Positions 13,656 to 22,200 of a stretch of 22,832 bases of DNA are shown here, piece after piece. A program made the translations under genes and the position numbers. Source of the stretch: Bacillota bacterium (GTDB lineage: Bacteria > Bacillota > Clostridia > Christensenellales > UMGS416); NCBI GenBank assembly GCA_023428265.1, contig JAEYYW010000029.1:1-22832 (forward strand), written 5' to 3'. Under the pieces are notes generated by a model that worked only from the letters and a program-made list of their open reading frames with translations, was not told the origin of the DNA and made no database searches. Positions within the stretch are counted from its first letter, which is position 1. The number at the start of each line of letters is the position of its first letter.

Positions 13656-14654
13656 TCAACCCTCCTTCTGCTCGTCTTCCTCCTGAGGTGTGTGGTCCGG
13701 ATCGTTTTCAATCGTTTCCGTCTCAATCACTGGTTCCCCGGTTTCTGCCGGTTCAGCATTTTCGGGAGCCGCCTCTTCTACACCTTGGCTGCCGGCTTCC
13801 GCACTCAGATTATCCTCGTGGGTAATGAGCTTCAGGGAGTCGTCCAGCGGTGTGCTCAGCTCTTCCTGCCTGCGCTTCTCCAGATACTTCTTCACTACCG
13901 GAGCCAGCAGCGCAATCGCGGACGCAACCACCAGGATGCCGCTCAGCCATTGTGACACACGGACGTCGGACTCGCCCAAATAGAGGCTGTCGGTGCGCAA
14001 TCCTTCGATCACCACCCTGCCGATGCCATACAGCAGCAGGTAGAACCAGAACACATTGCCGGGCTTCCTGGTCTTGCTGTTTTTGAAATAGAAGAACAGG
14101 AATGCGAACACAAGGAAATTCCACATGGACTCATAAAAGAATGTGGCCATGTGGTACTGCCCGTCTGCCTGAATGTAGACCGCCGCCGGAAACCATTGCC
14201 ACGCCGGGTTGTCAATGATGGCGCCGTAGGCTTCCTGGTTCACAAAGTTGCCCCAGCGGCCGATGGCCTGGCCCAGGATCAGGCTGGGCGCCACAAGGTC
14301 CAGCAATGTGAAAAGCTTGATCTGCTTTTTGTTCACAAGCGCCCAGTAAATCAGAACGCCGATGAACCCGCCGATCACGCCGCCATAGATGGCCATGCCG
14401 CCTTCCCATATGGCAAACACCTTCCAGAAGGGGCCCGCGGAGTAAACAGTGTTCCACTGAAACACCACGTAATAAATCCTGGCAAAGATCACCGCCAGCG
14501 GCACAATGATGAGCGCCATATCCAGGATGTTGTCCGGATTGTAGCCCTCGCGCTTGGTGTGATACATCGCCAGCAGAATCCCAAGGAGCATACCGGTAGC
14601 AATGATGATGCCATACCAATGAATGGAATAACCAAAGATGGTAAATGCGACCAT
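13656..14654 (-). CDS. lgt: Prolipoprotein diacylglyceryl transferase with an acidic C-terminal tail
   Basis: This 332-residue inner-membrane enzyme attaches diacylglycerol from phosphatidylglycerol to the cysteine of prolipoproteins. The Lgt signature IGRWGNFVNQE is at residues 131-141, and GGMAIYGGVIGG near 85-96 is also typical. Several membrane helices are evident. Residues from about 259 to 332 form a hydrophilic Glu/Pro/Asp-rich tail not needed in standard Lgt (about 260-290 residues). GGAGGTGA precedes the ATG. It has a consensus promoter directly upstream and a terminator beyond the next gene, so lgt and the LiaF-like gene form a two-gene operon. Confidence 0.97.
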   Translation of the reverse strand: MVAFTIFGYSIHWYGIIIATGMLLGILLAMYHTKREGYNPDNILDMALIIVPLAVIFARIYYVVFQWNTVYSAGPFWKVFAIWEGGMAIYGGVIGGFIGVLIYWALVNKKQIKLFTLLDLVAPSLILGQAIGRWGNFVNQEAYGAIIDNPAWQWFPAAVYIQADGQYHMATFFYESMWNFLVFAFLFFYFKNSKTRKPGNVFWFYLLLYGIGRVVIEGLRTDSLYLGESDVRVSQWLSGILVVASAIALLAPVVKKYLEKRRQEELSTPLDDSLKLITHEDNLSAEAGSQGVEEAAPENAEPAETGEPVIETETIENDPDHTPQEEDEQKEG

Positions 14655-14671
14655 ATAATCACCTCCATCTG

Positions 14672-14699
14672 ATTATACCCCACGCGGAAATTCTGTCAA
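14672..14699 (-). promoter_or_regulatory. Consensus sigma-A promoter of lgt
   Basis: On the minus strand, perfect TTGACA (14699-14694) and perfect TATAAT (14677-14672) are separated by 16 bases. The predicted start near 14665 falls on the lgt ribosome binding site (14666-14659), so the leader would be only about 11 bases. Confidence 0.85.
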
Positions 14700-14715
14700 G
14701 AAAAGGCCGATGAAT

Positions 14716-15393
14716 CTATTCCAACAAATCGGGTCGGACTTGCTTTGTCTTTTTTCTGGACTCCTCCAGCCGCCACCGCTCAATATTGGCGTGATGGCCG
14801 GAAAGCAGCACCTCCGGCACCTTCATGCCCCGGAAGTCGGCTGGCCGGGTGTATTGGGGATACTCCAGCAGGCCGTTTTCAAAGCTTTCATCGGCATGGG
14901 CGTCTTCATTGCCAAGCACACCGGGGATAAACCTGCTCAAGGCGTCCACCAGCACCAGAGCCGGCAGCTCGCCGCCGGTCAGCACATAGTCGCCGATGGA
15001 GATCTCACGGTCTATCAGGCTGTCAAGCACCCGCTGGTCCACACCTTCATAATGGCCGCAGAGTATGACGATGTCTTCGAAAGAGGACAACTGCCTGGAG
15101 ATCCTGTGATCCAACCGCTCACCCTGCGGCGACATATAGACCCGAAGCGGAGTGCATGCATGCCACTCAAGCGCATGATCCATACAGTCGAAGATGGGCT
15201 GCGGCGCCATCACCATGCCTGCGCCGCCCCCAAAAGGATAGTCATCCACGCGGCGATGCTTGTCATGCGAATAATCGCGGATGTTGAAAAGCCGGACGTC
15301 TAGCAGTCCGGCTTCCCTGGCTTTGCCGAGGATGCTGACGGAGAGATAATGCTCCATCACCTCGGGAAACAATGTGAGTATGCTAATCCTCAA
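14716..15393 (-). CDS. trmD: tRNA (guanine-N1)-methyltransferase TrmD
   Basis: This 225-residue SPOUT methyltransferase makes m1G37 in tRNA to prevent frameshifting. MRISILTLFPEVMEHYLSVS is the typical N-terminus. The knotted SAM-binding region includes VILCGHYEGVDQRV (about residues 110-123) and DREISIGDYVLTGGELPALV. The start is TTG at 15393, since the family N-terminus begins there; GAGGTGG lies 6 bases upstream and no ATG is close. It overlaps the end of rimM by 11 bases. The usual downstream rplS is absent. Confidence 0.98.
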   Translation of the reverse strand: MRISILTLFPEVMEHYLSVSILGKAREAGLLDVRLFNIRDYSHDKHRRVDDYPFGGGAGMVMAPQPIFDCMDHALEWHACTPLRVYMSPQGERLDHRISRQLSSFEDIVILCGHYEGVDQRVLDSLIDREISIGDYVLTGGELPALVLVDALSRFIPGVLGNEDAHADESFENGLLEYPQYTRPADFRGMKVPEVLLSGHHANIERWRLEESRKKTKQVRPDLLE

Positions 15394-15928
15394 CTACGGC
15401 CACCTCTTTGAACCGCGCGGCATTCACAACGATCCGCTTGGCTTTGGTGTCTGTGCTCATGATGACGGTCTTCAGCGCCGGGAACAGCACCTCGCCATCC
15501 GGGCCGCCGCGCAGCACATAAACGTCGGCCGAGCCGGGTTGCATCACCTCGGTGAGCTTCCCCAGGAAGCGGCCCTGCTCATCCACCACGGAGCATCCGA
15601 TGACGTCGGTGATGAAATGGGCGCCGTCAGGCAGCTCAACGGCCTGGTCGCGGCGCACATACAAACTCTTCCCATTCAGCGCCTCGGCAGCGGTGCGGTC
15701 ATTCACACCCTGAAAACGCAGATAAACCGCGTCTCCGTTTACGTCGGCCTCTTCGATCCATAGGGCGGTGTATTTACCGCTTTCCAGGAGCCAAGCCTGT
15801 TCAAGGTCGAAAAAGCGCGCCGGGTCGTCGGTGAACGGGCGCACGCGCACATGGCCCCTCAGACCTTTTGCGCGGCCGATTGTGCCGATCAGCAGGTATT
15901 CACCTGTACCGCCTGCGTCGTAAATCAT
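15383..15928 (-). CDS. rimM: Ribosome maturation factor RimM
   Basis: This 181-residue protein binds S19 and assists maturation of the 30S head. IGTIGRAKGLRGHVRVRPFTD (residues about 15-35, written here from family recognition) marks the N-terminal RimM barrel. The C-terminal PRC-barrel has VIGCSVVDEQGRFLGKLTEV and ADVYVLRG. Its ATG overlaps the khpA stop by 4 bases (ATGA) and its end overlaps trmD by 11 bases, so this is a tightly coupled block. Confidence 0.97.
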   Translation of the reverse strand: MIYDAGGTGEYLLIGTIGRAKGLRGHVRVRPFTDDPARFFDLEQAWLLESGKYTALWIEEADVNGDAVYLRFQGVNDRTAAEALNGKSLYVRRDQAVELPDGAHFITDVIGCSVVDEQGRFLGKLTEVMQPGSADVYVLRGGPDGEVLFPALKTVIMSTDTKAKRIVVNAARFKEVAVVED

Positions 15929-16158
15929 AGAATATCAACTACATACTTCTTGCGGCGGTTGGATGTGGCCGACTTGACCACGGCGCGGATCGCGTTGGCG
16001 ATACGCCCCTGTTTGCCGATCACGCGGCCCATGTCGTCCGGTGCGACCTTGAGCTCCAGAATCACCGTGCGGCCCTTGTCCTGCACGCCTACGGTGACCT
16101 TTTCCGGCTCCTCGACCAGTGACTGGGCGATGTAACGAACCAGTTCTTCAGGCTTCAA
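15925..16158 (-). CDS. khpA: KH-domain RNA-binding protein KhpA (YlqC family)
   Basis: This 77-residue protein is a single KH domain with the GxxG-type loop in VIGKQGRIANAIRAVVK and the usual YVVDIL ending. KhpA works with KhpB (Jag) as an RNA chaperone linked to cell division in other Firmicutes. I choose TTG 16158, which gives KPEELVRYIAQSL at the start and the usual family length, with AGGTG about 6 bases upstream. The open frame extends to 16242 inside rpsP, but that extension is not KH-like. It lies 14 bases after rpsP and overlaps rimM by 4 bases. Confidence 0.92.
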   Translation of the reverse strand: MKPEELVRYIAQSLVEEPEKVTVGVQDKGRTVILELKVAPDDMGRVIGKQGRIANAIRAVVKSATSNRRKKYVVDIL

Positions 16159-16172
16159 TTCACACACCTGCC

Positions 16173-16415
16173 TTAAATGATGCCGTTCTTCTTCAACAAG
16201 TCTCTCACGGTGTCGGTGGGCTGAGCGCCATTCTTGATCCACAGAGCGGCCTTCTCGGCGTCAACTTTGAGCGTAGAGGGCTCGGTCAGCGGGTTGTAAT
16301 AGCCGATTTCCTCAATGAAGCTGCCATCGCGGGGCGCGGCGCTCTCGGAAACGACGATGCGGTAGAAGGGGGCCTTCTTTGCGCCCATTCTCTTGAGACG
16401 GATCTTGACTGCCAT
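16173..16415 (-). CDS. rpsP: 30S ribosomal protein S16
   Basis: This 80-residue protein starts MAVKIRLKRMGAKKAPFYRI, the hallmark of S16, with GYYNPLTEPSTLKVD in the middle and GAQPTDTVRDLLKKNGI at the end. I use ATG 16415 because GGAGG lies 8 bases upstream. It sits between ffh and khpA as in many Firmicutes. The 56-base gap to ffh holds only the ribosome binding site and a weak hairpin. Confidence 0.98.
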   Translation of the reverse strand: MAVKIRLKRMGAKKAPFYRIVVSESAAPRDGSFIEEIGYYNPLTEPSTLKVDAEKAALWIKNGAQPTDTVRDLLKKNGII

Positions 16416-16471
16416 AGGTTCTTCCTCCAAAACTGTTTTCTATCGAACTTCCCGCGATGCGGAAATCTTCG

Positions 16472-17821
16472 TCAATTGAACTTGAACGGCGGCTTCATGC
16501 CCCGCCCGAAGCGCTTGCCCAGACCGCCCATGCCGCCGAGCTGCTTCATCATCTGTTTGGTCTGCTCGAACTGTTTCATTAGGATGTTCACATCCTGTAC
16601 CTTGGTGCCGCTTCCCTTTGCGATGCGAATGCGGCGGCGGGCGTTGAGGATGCTGGGGTCTCGGCGTTCCTCCGGTGTCATGGAGCGGATGATTGCCTCC
16701 ATGCGGAGCATGTCTTTGGGATCCACATCGTCCGCCTTCACACCCATTTTACTCATGCCGGGGATCATGTTCATCACATCGGTGATGGAGCCCATCTTCT
16801 TGATCTGCTCAAACTGCTCCAGGAAGTCTTCCAGGTCAAACTTCTGCTCCCGGAATTTCTTCTCCATCTTTTCGGCCTGGGCCATATCAAAGGTGCTCTG
16901 CGCCTTCTCAATGAGCGACAGCACATCGCCCATGCCGAGGATGCGGGATGCCATGCGGTCCGGGTGAAAAGGCTCAAAATCTTCCGGCTTTTCACCGATG
17001 CCGCAGAATTTGATGGGCTTGCCGGTAACGGCCTTGACCGATAACGCAGCGCCGCCGCGGGTGTCACTGTCAAACTTGGTCATGATCACGCCGGTCACGT
17101 CCAGCTGCTTGTTGAAGGCTTCCGCCACATTTACGGCGTCCTGACCGGTCATGGCGTCCACCACCAGCAGGATCTCATCGGGCGTAGTGAGTTTCTTGAT
17201 CTGATCCAGCTCGCCCATCAGCTCTTCGTCAATGTGCAGGCGGCCGGCAGTATCCAGAATCACCACATCGTTGCCGTGGGAGATGGCGTGCTTGATGCCA
17301 AGGGCGGCGGTTTCCACCGGGTTTTCCAGACCGCGCTCAAACACCGGCGCCCCCACCTGCTGGCCCACCACCTGCAATTGCTTGACAGCAGCCGGGCGAT
17401 AAACGTCGCAGGCCACCAGCAGCGGGTGCTTGCTGTGGCGCTTCTTCAGATAGAGCGACAGCTTGCCGGCCATGCTGGTTTTGCCGGCGCCCTGCAACCC
17501 GCACAGCATGATGACTGCCGGCACCCGGGAGCCGAATTTCAAGGAGCTGTGGGTGCTGCCCATGAGCTCGGTCAACTCATCGTTCACGATCTTGATGACC
17601 TGCTGGCCCGGCGTCAGGCTTTCCAGCACGTCCTTGCCCACAGCGCGCTCCGACACCTTTTTGACAAAGCTTTTCACGACCTGGAAGTTCACATCGGCTT
17701 CCAGCAGCGCAATGCGCACCTCGCGCATGGCAGCCTGGATGTCAGCCTCGTTGAGCTTGCCCCTGCCGCTCACTTTTTTCAGGATTGCCTGTATCTTTTC
17801 GCCCAAGCCCTCAAAGGCCAT
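16472..17821 (-). CDS. ffh: Signal recognition particle GTPase Ffh
   Basis: This 449-residue protein has the N domain, then the G domain with P-loop GLQGAGKTS (about residues 107-115), the DTAGRLHIDEELM motif and TKFDSDTRGGAALS. A methionine-rich M domain follows, with the SRP-RNA-binding signature near 380-400 (RRRIRIAKGSGT) and the ending MKQLGGMGGLGKRFGRGM. With SRP RNA it brings ribosomes making membrane or secreted proteins to FtsY. Its ATG overlaps the ylxM stop by 11 bases. Confidence 0.99.
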   Translation of the reverse strand: MAFEGLGEKIQAILKKVSGRGKLNEADIQAAMREVRIALLEADVNFQVVKSFVKKVSERAVGKDVLESLTPGQQVIKIVNDELTELMGSTHSSLKFGSRVPAVIMLCGLQGAGKTSMAGKLSLYLKKRHSKHPLLVACDVYRPAAVKQLQVVGQQVGAPVFERGLENPVETAALGIKHAISHGNDVVILDTAGRLHIDEELMGELDQIKKLTTPDEILLVVDAMTGQDAVNVAEAFNKQLDVTGVIMTKFDSDTRGGAALSVKAVTGKPIKFCGIGEKPEDFEPFHPDRMASRILGMGDVLSLIEKAQSTFDMAQAEKMEKKFREQKFDLEDFLEQFEQIKKMGSITDVMNMIPGMSKMGVKADDVDPKDMLRMEAIIRSMTPEERRDPSILNARRRIRIAKGSGTKVQDVNILMKQFEQTKQMMKQLGGMGGLGKRFGRGMKPPFKFN

Positions 17822-18170
17822 CGTTGCCCTCCCAGATCTTCACTGCCTCATGCAGCATCGCCTTCAACTCCGACGTGTCACCGGCGCTCAATGTCTCTTT
17901 TCCATGAAGCAGACCGGCCATGCCGGCCAAACTGCCCTTCACCGCCTGATAGCGGGCCATGAGCCCCAGCCGCTGCTCGCAGCGCTCCAGTGTTTCCGCA
18001 CCGCGCCTCAGGCCGTCATGCACGCCCTGGCGTGTGATGCCGGCCCGCTCGGCGATCTCCGCCAGAGACAGGTCTTCGTTGTAGTGCATCTCCATGAGGC
18101 CGCGCTGCTTCTCGGTGAGGAACTCGCCATAAAAATCGAGCAGCCAGGAGATGCGGATGTTTTTATCCAT
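17811..18170 (-). CDS. ylxM: YlxM family (UPF0122) putative helix-turn-helix protein
   Basis: This 119-residue protein contains a sigma-70 region-4-like helix-turn-helix (NEDLSLAEIAERAGITRQGV and following residues, about 31-55). YlxM has long been placed with ffh and is thought to modulate SRP function or expression. GGAG lies 7-8 bases upstream of ATG 18170; an in-frame TTG at 18182 is less likely. It opens the ylxM-ffh-rpsP-khpA-rimM-trmD transcript behind its own promoter and inverted repeat. Confidence 0.94.
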   Translation of the reverse strand: MDKNIRISWLLDFYGEFLTEKQRGLMEMHYNEDLSLAEIAERAGITRQGVHDGLRRGAETLERCEQRLGLMARYQAVKGSLAGMAGLLHGKETLSAGDTSELKAMLHEAVKIWEGNDGL

Positions 18171-18192
18171 GGGACTCTCCAACCAAAACCAA

Positions 18193-18220
18193 GGGTGTAA
18201 AGCTTTGTAACTTTACACCC
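18193..18220. repeat. 10-bp inverted repeat between ftsY and ylxM (operator, attenuator or terminator)
   Basis: GGGTGTAAAG (18193-18202) and CTTTACACCC (18211-18220) are perfect arms around an 8-base spacer. The predicted ylxM transcript starts inside it, near 18217. It could be an operator at the start site, a 5' stem-loop, or a terminator for smc-ftsY; the following minus-strand TTGGTTTTGG is only a fair T-tract. Confidence 0.75.
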
Positions 18221-18223
18221 GAA

Positions 18224-18252
18224 AGAATACTATAAGTTTTGCTTTCTGTCAA
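18224..18252 (-). promoter_or_regulatory. Promoter of the ylxM-ffh-rpsP operon
   Basis: Minus-strand TTGACA (18252-18247) and TATTCT (18229-18224) are separated by 17 bases. The -35 contains the ftsY stop codon, so transcription restarts immediately after ftsY. Confidence 0.78.
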
Positions 18253-19169
18253 CCGTCAAACAACGCTTCTGCAAATCGCTTCGCGTCAAACTCCTGAATG
18301 TCCTCCACCGACTCCCCGGTGCAGATGTAGCGCACCGGCACCTTCATACCGGAAGAAATGCTGATCGCGATGCCGCCCTTGGCCGTGCCGTCCAGCTTGG
18401 TCAGCACAAGGCCCGTGATATCGGCCACCTCGGAAAACACTTTGGCCTGCTCCACCGCATTCTGGCCGGTCGTGGCGTCCAACACCAGGAAAGCTTCCTT
18501 GTGGGCGTCCGGCATTTCGCGGCTGACGATGCGCTGTATCTTTTCCAGCTCGTTCATCAGGTTTTTCTTGTTGTGCAGGCGGCCTGCGGTGTCGCAGATG
18601 AGAACGTCGGCATGGCGGGCCTTGGCTGCCTGGATGGCATCGTAGACCACCGCTGCCGGGTCGCTTCCCTGTTGCTGGGCCAGCACCGGCACGCCGATGC
18701 GGTCGGCCCACACCTTCAATTGCTCGATGGCCGCCGCGCGAAACGTGTCCGCCGCTGCCAGCATCACGGTTTTGCCCTGGGCCTTGAAGTAATTGGCAAG
18801 CTTGGCGGTGGTGGTGGTTTTGCCGGTGCCGTTCACACCCACCATCAGTATTACCGCAGGCATGGGCATGCCATCGGTTGCGGCAGCTTGCTCAAATTTG
18901 GCGGCAATGGCATCCTTCAGAAGAATTTTTATCCTTGCCGGGTCACCGATCTTCTCCTGCTTGACGCGCTGCCGGATGCTTTCCACCAGCTCGTGGGAAA
19001 GCTTGGCCCCCACATCGCCGGAGACCAGCACATCCTCCAAGTCGTCAAAGAACTCGTCGTTGATTTCCTTATAATAGCGCACAAGGTCGTCAACCTTGGA
19101 CTTGATAGAGTCGCGGGTCTTGACCAGGGAATTCCTCAAGCGGTCAAACAGGTTGGGTTTGTCTGGCAT
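18249..19169 (-). CDS. ftsY: Signal recognition particle receptor FtsY
   Basis: This 306-residue protein has a short basic/charged N-terminus rather than the long acidic A domain of E. coli FtsY, then the N domain. The G domain has P-loop GVNGTGKTTTTAKLA (about residues 110-124), DTFRAAAIEQL, DTAGRLHNKKNLMNEL and TKLDGTAKGG. It is the membrane-associated receptor that pairs with Ffh. ATG 19169 is chosen because AAGGTGG lies 5 bases upstream; the GTG at 19178 falls within this Shine-Dalgarno. It follows smc after 76 bases. Confidence 0.99.
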   Translation of the reverse strand: MPDKPNLFDRLRNSLVKTRDSIKSKVDDLVRYYKEINDEFFDDLEDVLVSGDVGAKLSHELVESIRQRVKQEKIGDPARIKILLKDAIAAKFEQAAATDGMPMPAVILMVGVNGTGKTTTTAKLANYFKAQGKTVMLAAADTFRAAAIEQLKVWADRIGVPVLAQQQGSDPAAVVYDAIQAAKARHADVLICDTAGRLHNKKNLMNELEKIQRIVSREMPDAHKEAFLVLDATTGQNAVEQAKVFSEVADITGLVLTKLDGTAKGGIAISISSGMKVPVRYICTGESVEDIQEFDAKRFAEALFDG

Positions 19170-19245
19170 GAAAACCACCTTCTACCCTCTCCTCTGCTCC
19201 GCTTCCCGGGGCATCGGGCGTGGGGGTAATATTCTTCATTCTGTT

Positions 19246-22200
19246 TCACTGCCCACTGGCCACATAGTCAGCCATCTTCATGGAGACCAGACGGGATATG
19301 CCCTTCTCTTCCATCGTGACGCCATAGATGGCGTTGCTGGCCTCCATCGTGCCCTTGCGGTGGGTCACCACGACAAACTGCGTGCGGTCGGTGTAGCCGT
19401 TGAGGTAGTTGGCGAAGCGCTTCACGTTCACATCGTCCAGCGCGGCCTCAATTTCATCGAGCACGCAGAACGGCGACGGATTCAATTTCAGCATCGCAAA
19501 CAGAAGGGAGATGGCGGTGAGTGCCTTCTCCCCGCCGGAGAGCAGGGAGAGCAGCTGCAACTGCTTGCCCGGCGGCTGGGCGACGATTTCGATCCCGGAG
19601 TTGAGAAGGTCGCTTTCGTCTTTCAGCACCAGCTTTGCCATGCCGCCGCCAAACATTTCGGTAAAAGTCTCGGAGAAGTAACCGTTCAGCAGATTGAACT
19701 GCTCGCGGAACCGCTTCTCCATCTTTTCAGCCAGCTCCGTGATGATGGCCACCAGGTCAAATTCGGCCTTTTGGAGGTCCCCCATTTGCTTCTGGTAATC
19801 TTCGTAACGCGCCTTCATTGAGACGTAATCCTCAATGGCGTTCACATTCACGTTGCCCATCGACCGGATCCGCTCCCGGATTTCGGTGATGCGCCTGGAT
19901 GCGCCTGATGCCTCGAAATCGTCCCGCTTGAGCTTCTGGGCAGTCGCCAGCGTGAGCTCATAGGTATCCCAAATGCGGTTTTGCATGTTTTCCAGATCCG
20001 CCTCGATGCGGCCTGTCTGGCCCTGCAGCTTGGCTTGCTGGTCGCGGAGCTCATCAAGGGCTCTGCGCTGCTCCTGCAAGCCCTGCTCCAGTGCGGCCCG
20101 CTTCTGCCGGAGCGCCGCGCGCTCCTGCTCCACGGCCTGCAAGCGGGCTTCGGCGGCCGCCCGCTCCGACGAATTCTCCTGGTGGCCGGCTGCGCTTGCT
20201 TCCAACGCCGCTTCCTCCCTGCCGGCTTCCGACTCATGCTCCGCCTCGGTGCTCCGGGCGGCAGCGGCCTGCGCGCCAAGCTGTTCCGCTTCCCGCCGCA
20301 GGCGTCTGAGGTCGCTCTCTAGCGATTGCCGGTGACGCTCGCCGGTGGCAAGCGAGATTTTCAGCGCGTTTGCCTGCTCCTGCAAGTCGTTGTATTGCTC
20401 GCGCTGGTCGTTGATCTGCTGCTGGATGCGGATAATTTCCGCACGGGCGTCGGCATTGCTCTGCTCCTCGCCGCCCTGCGCGCTTTCAATCCCGGCCCGT
20501 TCGCCTGTGATTTCACTCAGGTTGTCTTCCAGTTGCTGCCGCTCCCCGGAGATTGCCTCGCGGGATGAAACGAGGCGCTCTTTCGCCTGGGCAGCCTTAT
20601 CGCGCCGCTCACGCTCACGGGTCAGCAACAAATCAAGGTCGTGGGCCTCTTTGGAAAACCGCTCAAGCTCAGCGGCAGCCTCCGCACCGCGGGCTGCGAT
20701 TTGCTCAGACTTCTTTGTCAGCTCCTTGATTTCCTCTTCACAGCGCGCCCGGGCGGTCTGCAGCTCTTCCAGTTCCGCCGAGCGACCCAGCACGCTGGTG
20801 AACCGGCTGCTCACGCTGCCGCCGGTGATCGAACCGCCGGGGTTGATGATGTCGCCCTGCAGTGTGGCAAACCGCAAACTGTGGCCACAGGCACGGGCCA
20901 TGGCAATGGCGCTGTCCATATCATCAGCAATCACGATGCGGCCCAGCAGATTCTGCACAATGTCACGATATCGGGGATCGTATTTCACAAGCTCACTGGC
21001 CACGCCCACGCAGCCCTTGATGCGGAGCACCGATTGCTCGCCGGCGCTCAGCGTCCTGCCCCGGATGGCGGACACCGGCAGGAATGTAGCGCGGCCATAA
21101 TTGTTCTGCCGCAGATGGTTGACCAACGCCTTTGCGTCTTCCTCGGTGGGTGTCACGATGTTTTGCATGGCGGGGCCCAGCGCCATTTCCACAGCGCGCA
21201 CAAGCATGGAGGGCACCTCAAGCATTTCGCCCACCACGCCCTCCACCCGCGCACCCAGACGGGAGTCTGCCCGGCAATCGATCAGCAGGCGCTTCACGGC
21301 TTCTGCATAGCCGCCATAATCACGCTTCATTGCCTGCAGCATGTTGATGCGGGTGGCGGTGGCGAGCATCCGCTCGCGCACTTTGGTGGCGGCGTCATCG
21401 GTTTCCTTTTTCTGTGATGCCAGGTCGCGCGCCATGCGGGCGGCTGCGTCGCTCTGCTCTTTCTTTGCGGCGGCCTCACGCTCCAAGCGGGCGACATTCT
21501 GGTCGATCTCGCCGGCGGCGTCCAGCACAAGCGCCTCTTCGCGGTCCAGCGCCTGTGAGGAATTGTCCAGCTGGGCCAAACGGTTACGGATGCCCTCTTC
21601 CATGGCGGACAAACGAGCCAGCGCGCTCTTGATATCTCCGATGCGGTTCAGGCGCGCCATCATCGCAGACTTGCGCTCCTCTGCCTGCTCCTCGTCCTGC
21701 CTGAGCTGCAAGCCCATCTCACTCAGGCTGGTCTCAAGCTCCGCAAGGCGCGCCCGGCCTTCTCCTGCGCTTTGATCCTGCCGCCCGATTTCCTCTTGCA
21801 GCCGCGCAGCCTCCGCGAGCAGCTGGCCAGACCGTTCCTCCGCCTTTTCCGCCTCTGCGGATAGCCGGCGGGCTTCACGGCGGAGGTTTGCAATGCGCTC
21901 CGCGGCCAGGTTCCGCTCGCCCTCACGGCGCTGCTCTTCAGCGATGTGGGCGGTGATTTCCTCGCGGATGCGGTTGCCGTCGTCCTCCAGCCGGTCCAGC
22001 TCCCCGGTGTTGACGCGCAGCGTCTCCTCCGCGGTCTGGATATCCATTGCCATTGCGGCGGTCTTGCTCTCCGCAAGCTCACCTTGCTGCCGCATCGTCT
22101 CCAGGCGGCCCTTGGCGCGGTCATATTGCAGCAGAAACTGGTTTACGTCCAGATCCTTGAGTTCAGCGCTCAGCTCCAGATATTCACGGGCCGTTTCGCT

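Noticed and set aside
16156..16242. N-terminal extension of khpA into rpsP (105-residue version)
   Set aside because: The extra residues are not KH-like, overlap rpsP in another frame, and the 77-residue form has the family length with a ribosome binding site.
16416..16471. Ribosomal-protein leader or attenuator between ffh and rpsP
   Set aside because: Only a weak bulged hairpin (TTCCCGC/GCGGAA) is seen, without a T-tract or resemblance to a known S16 leader.
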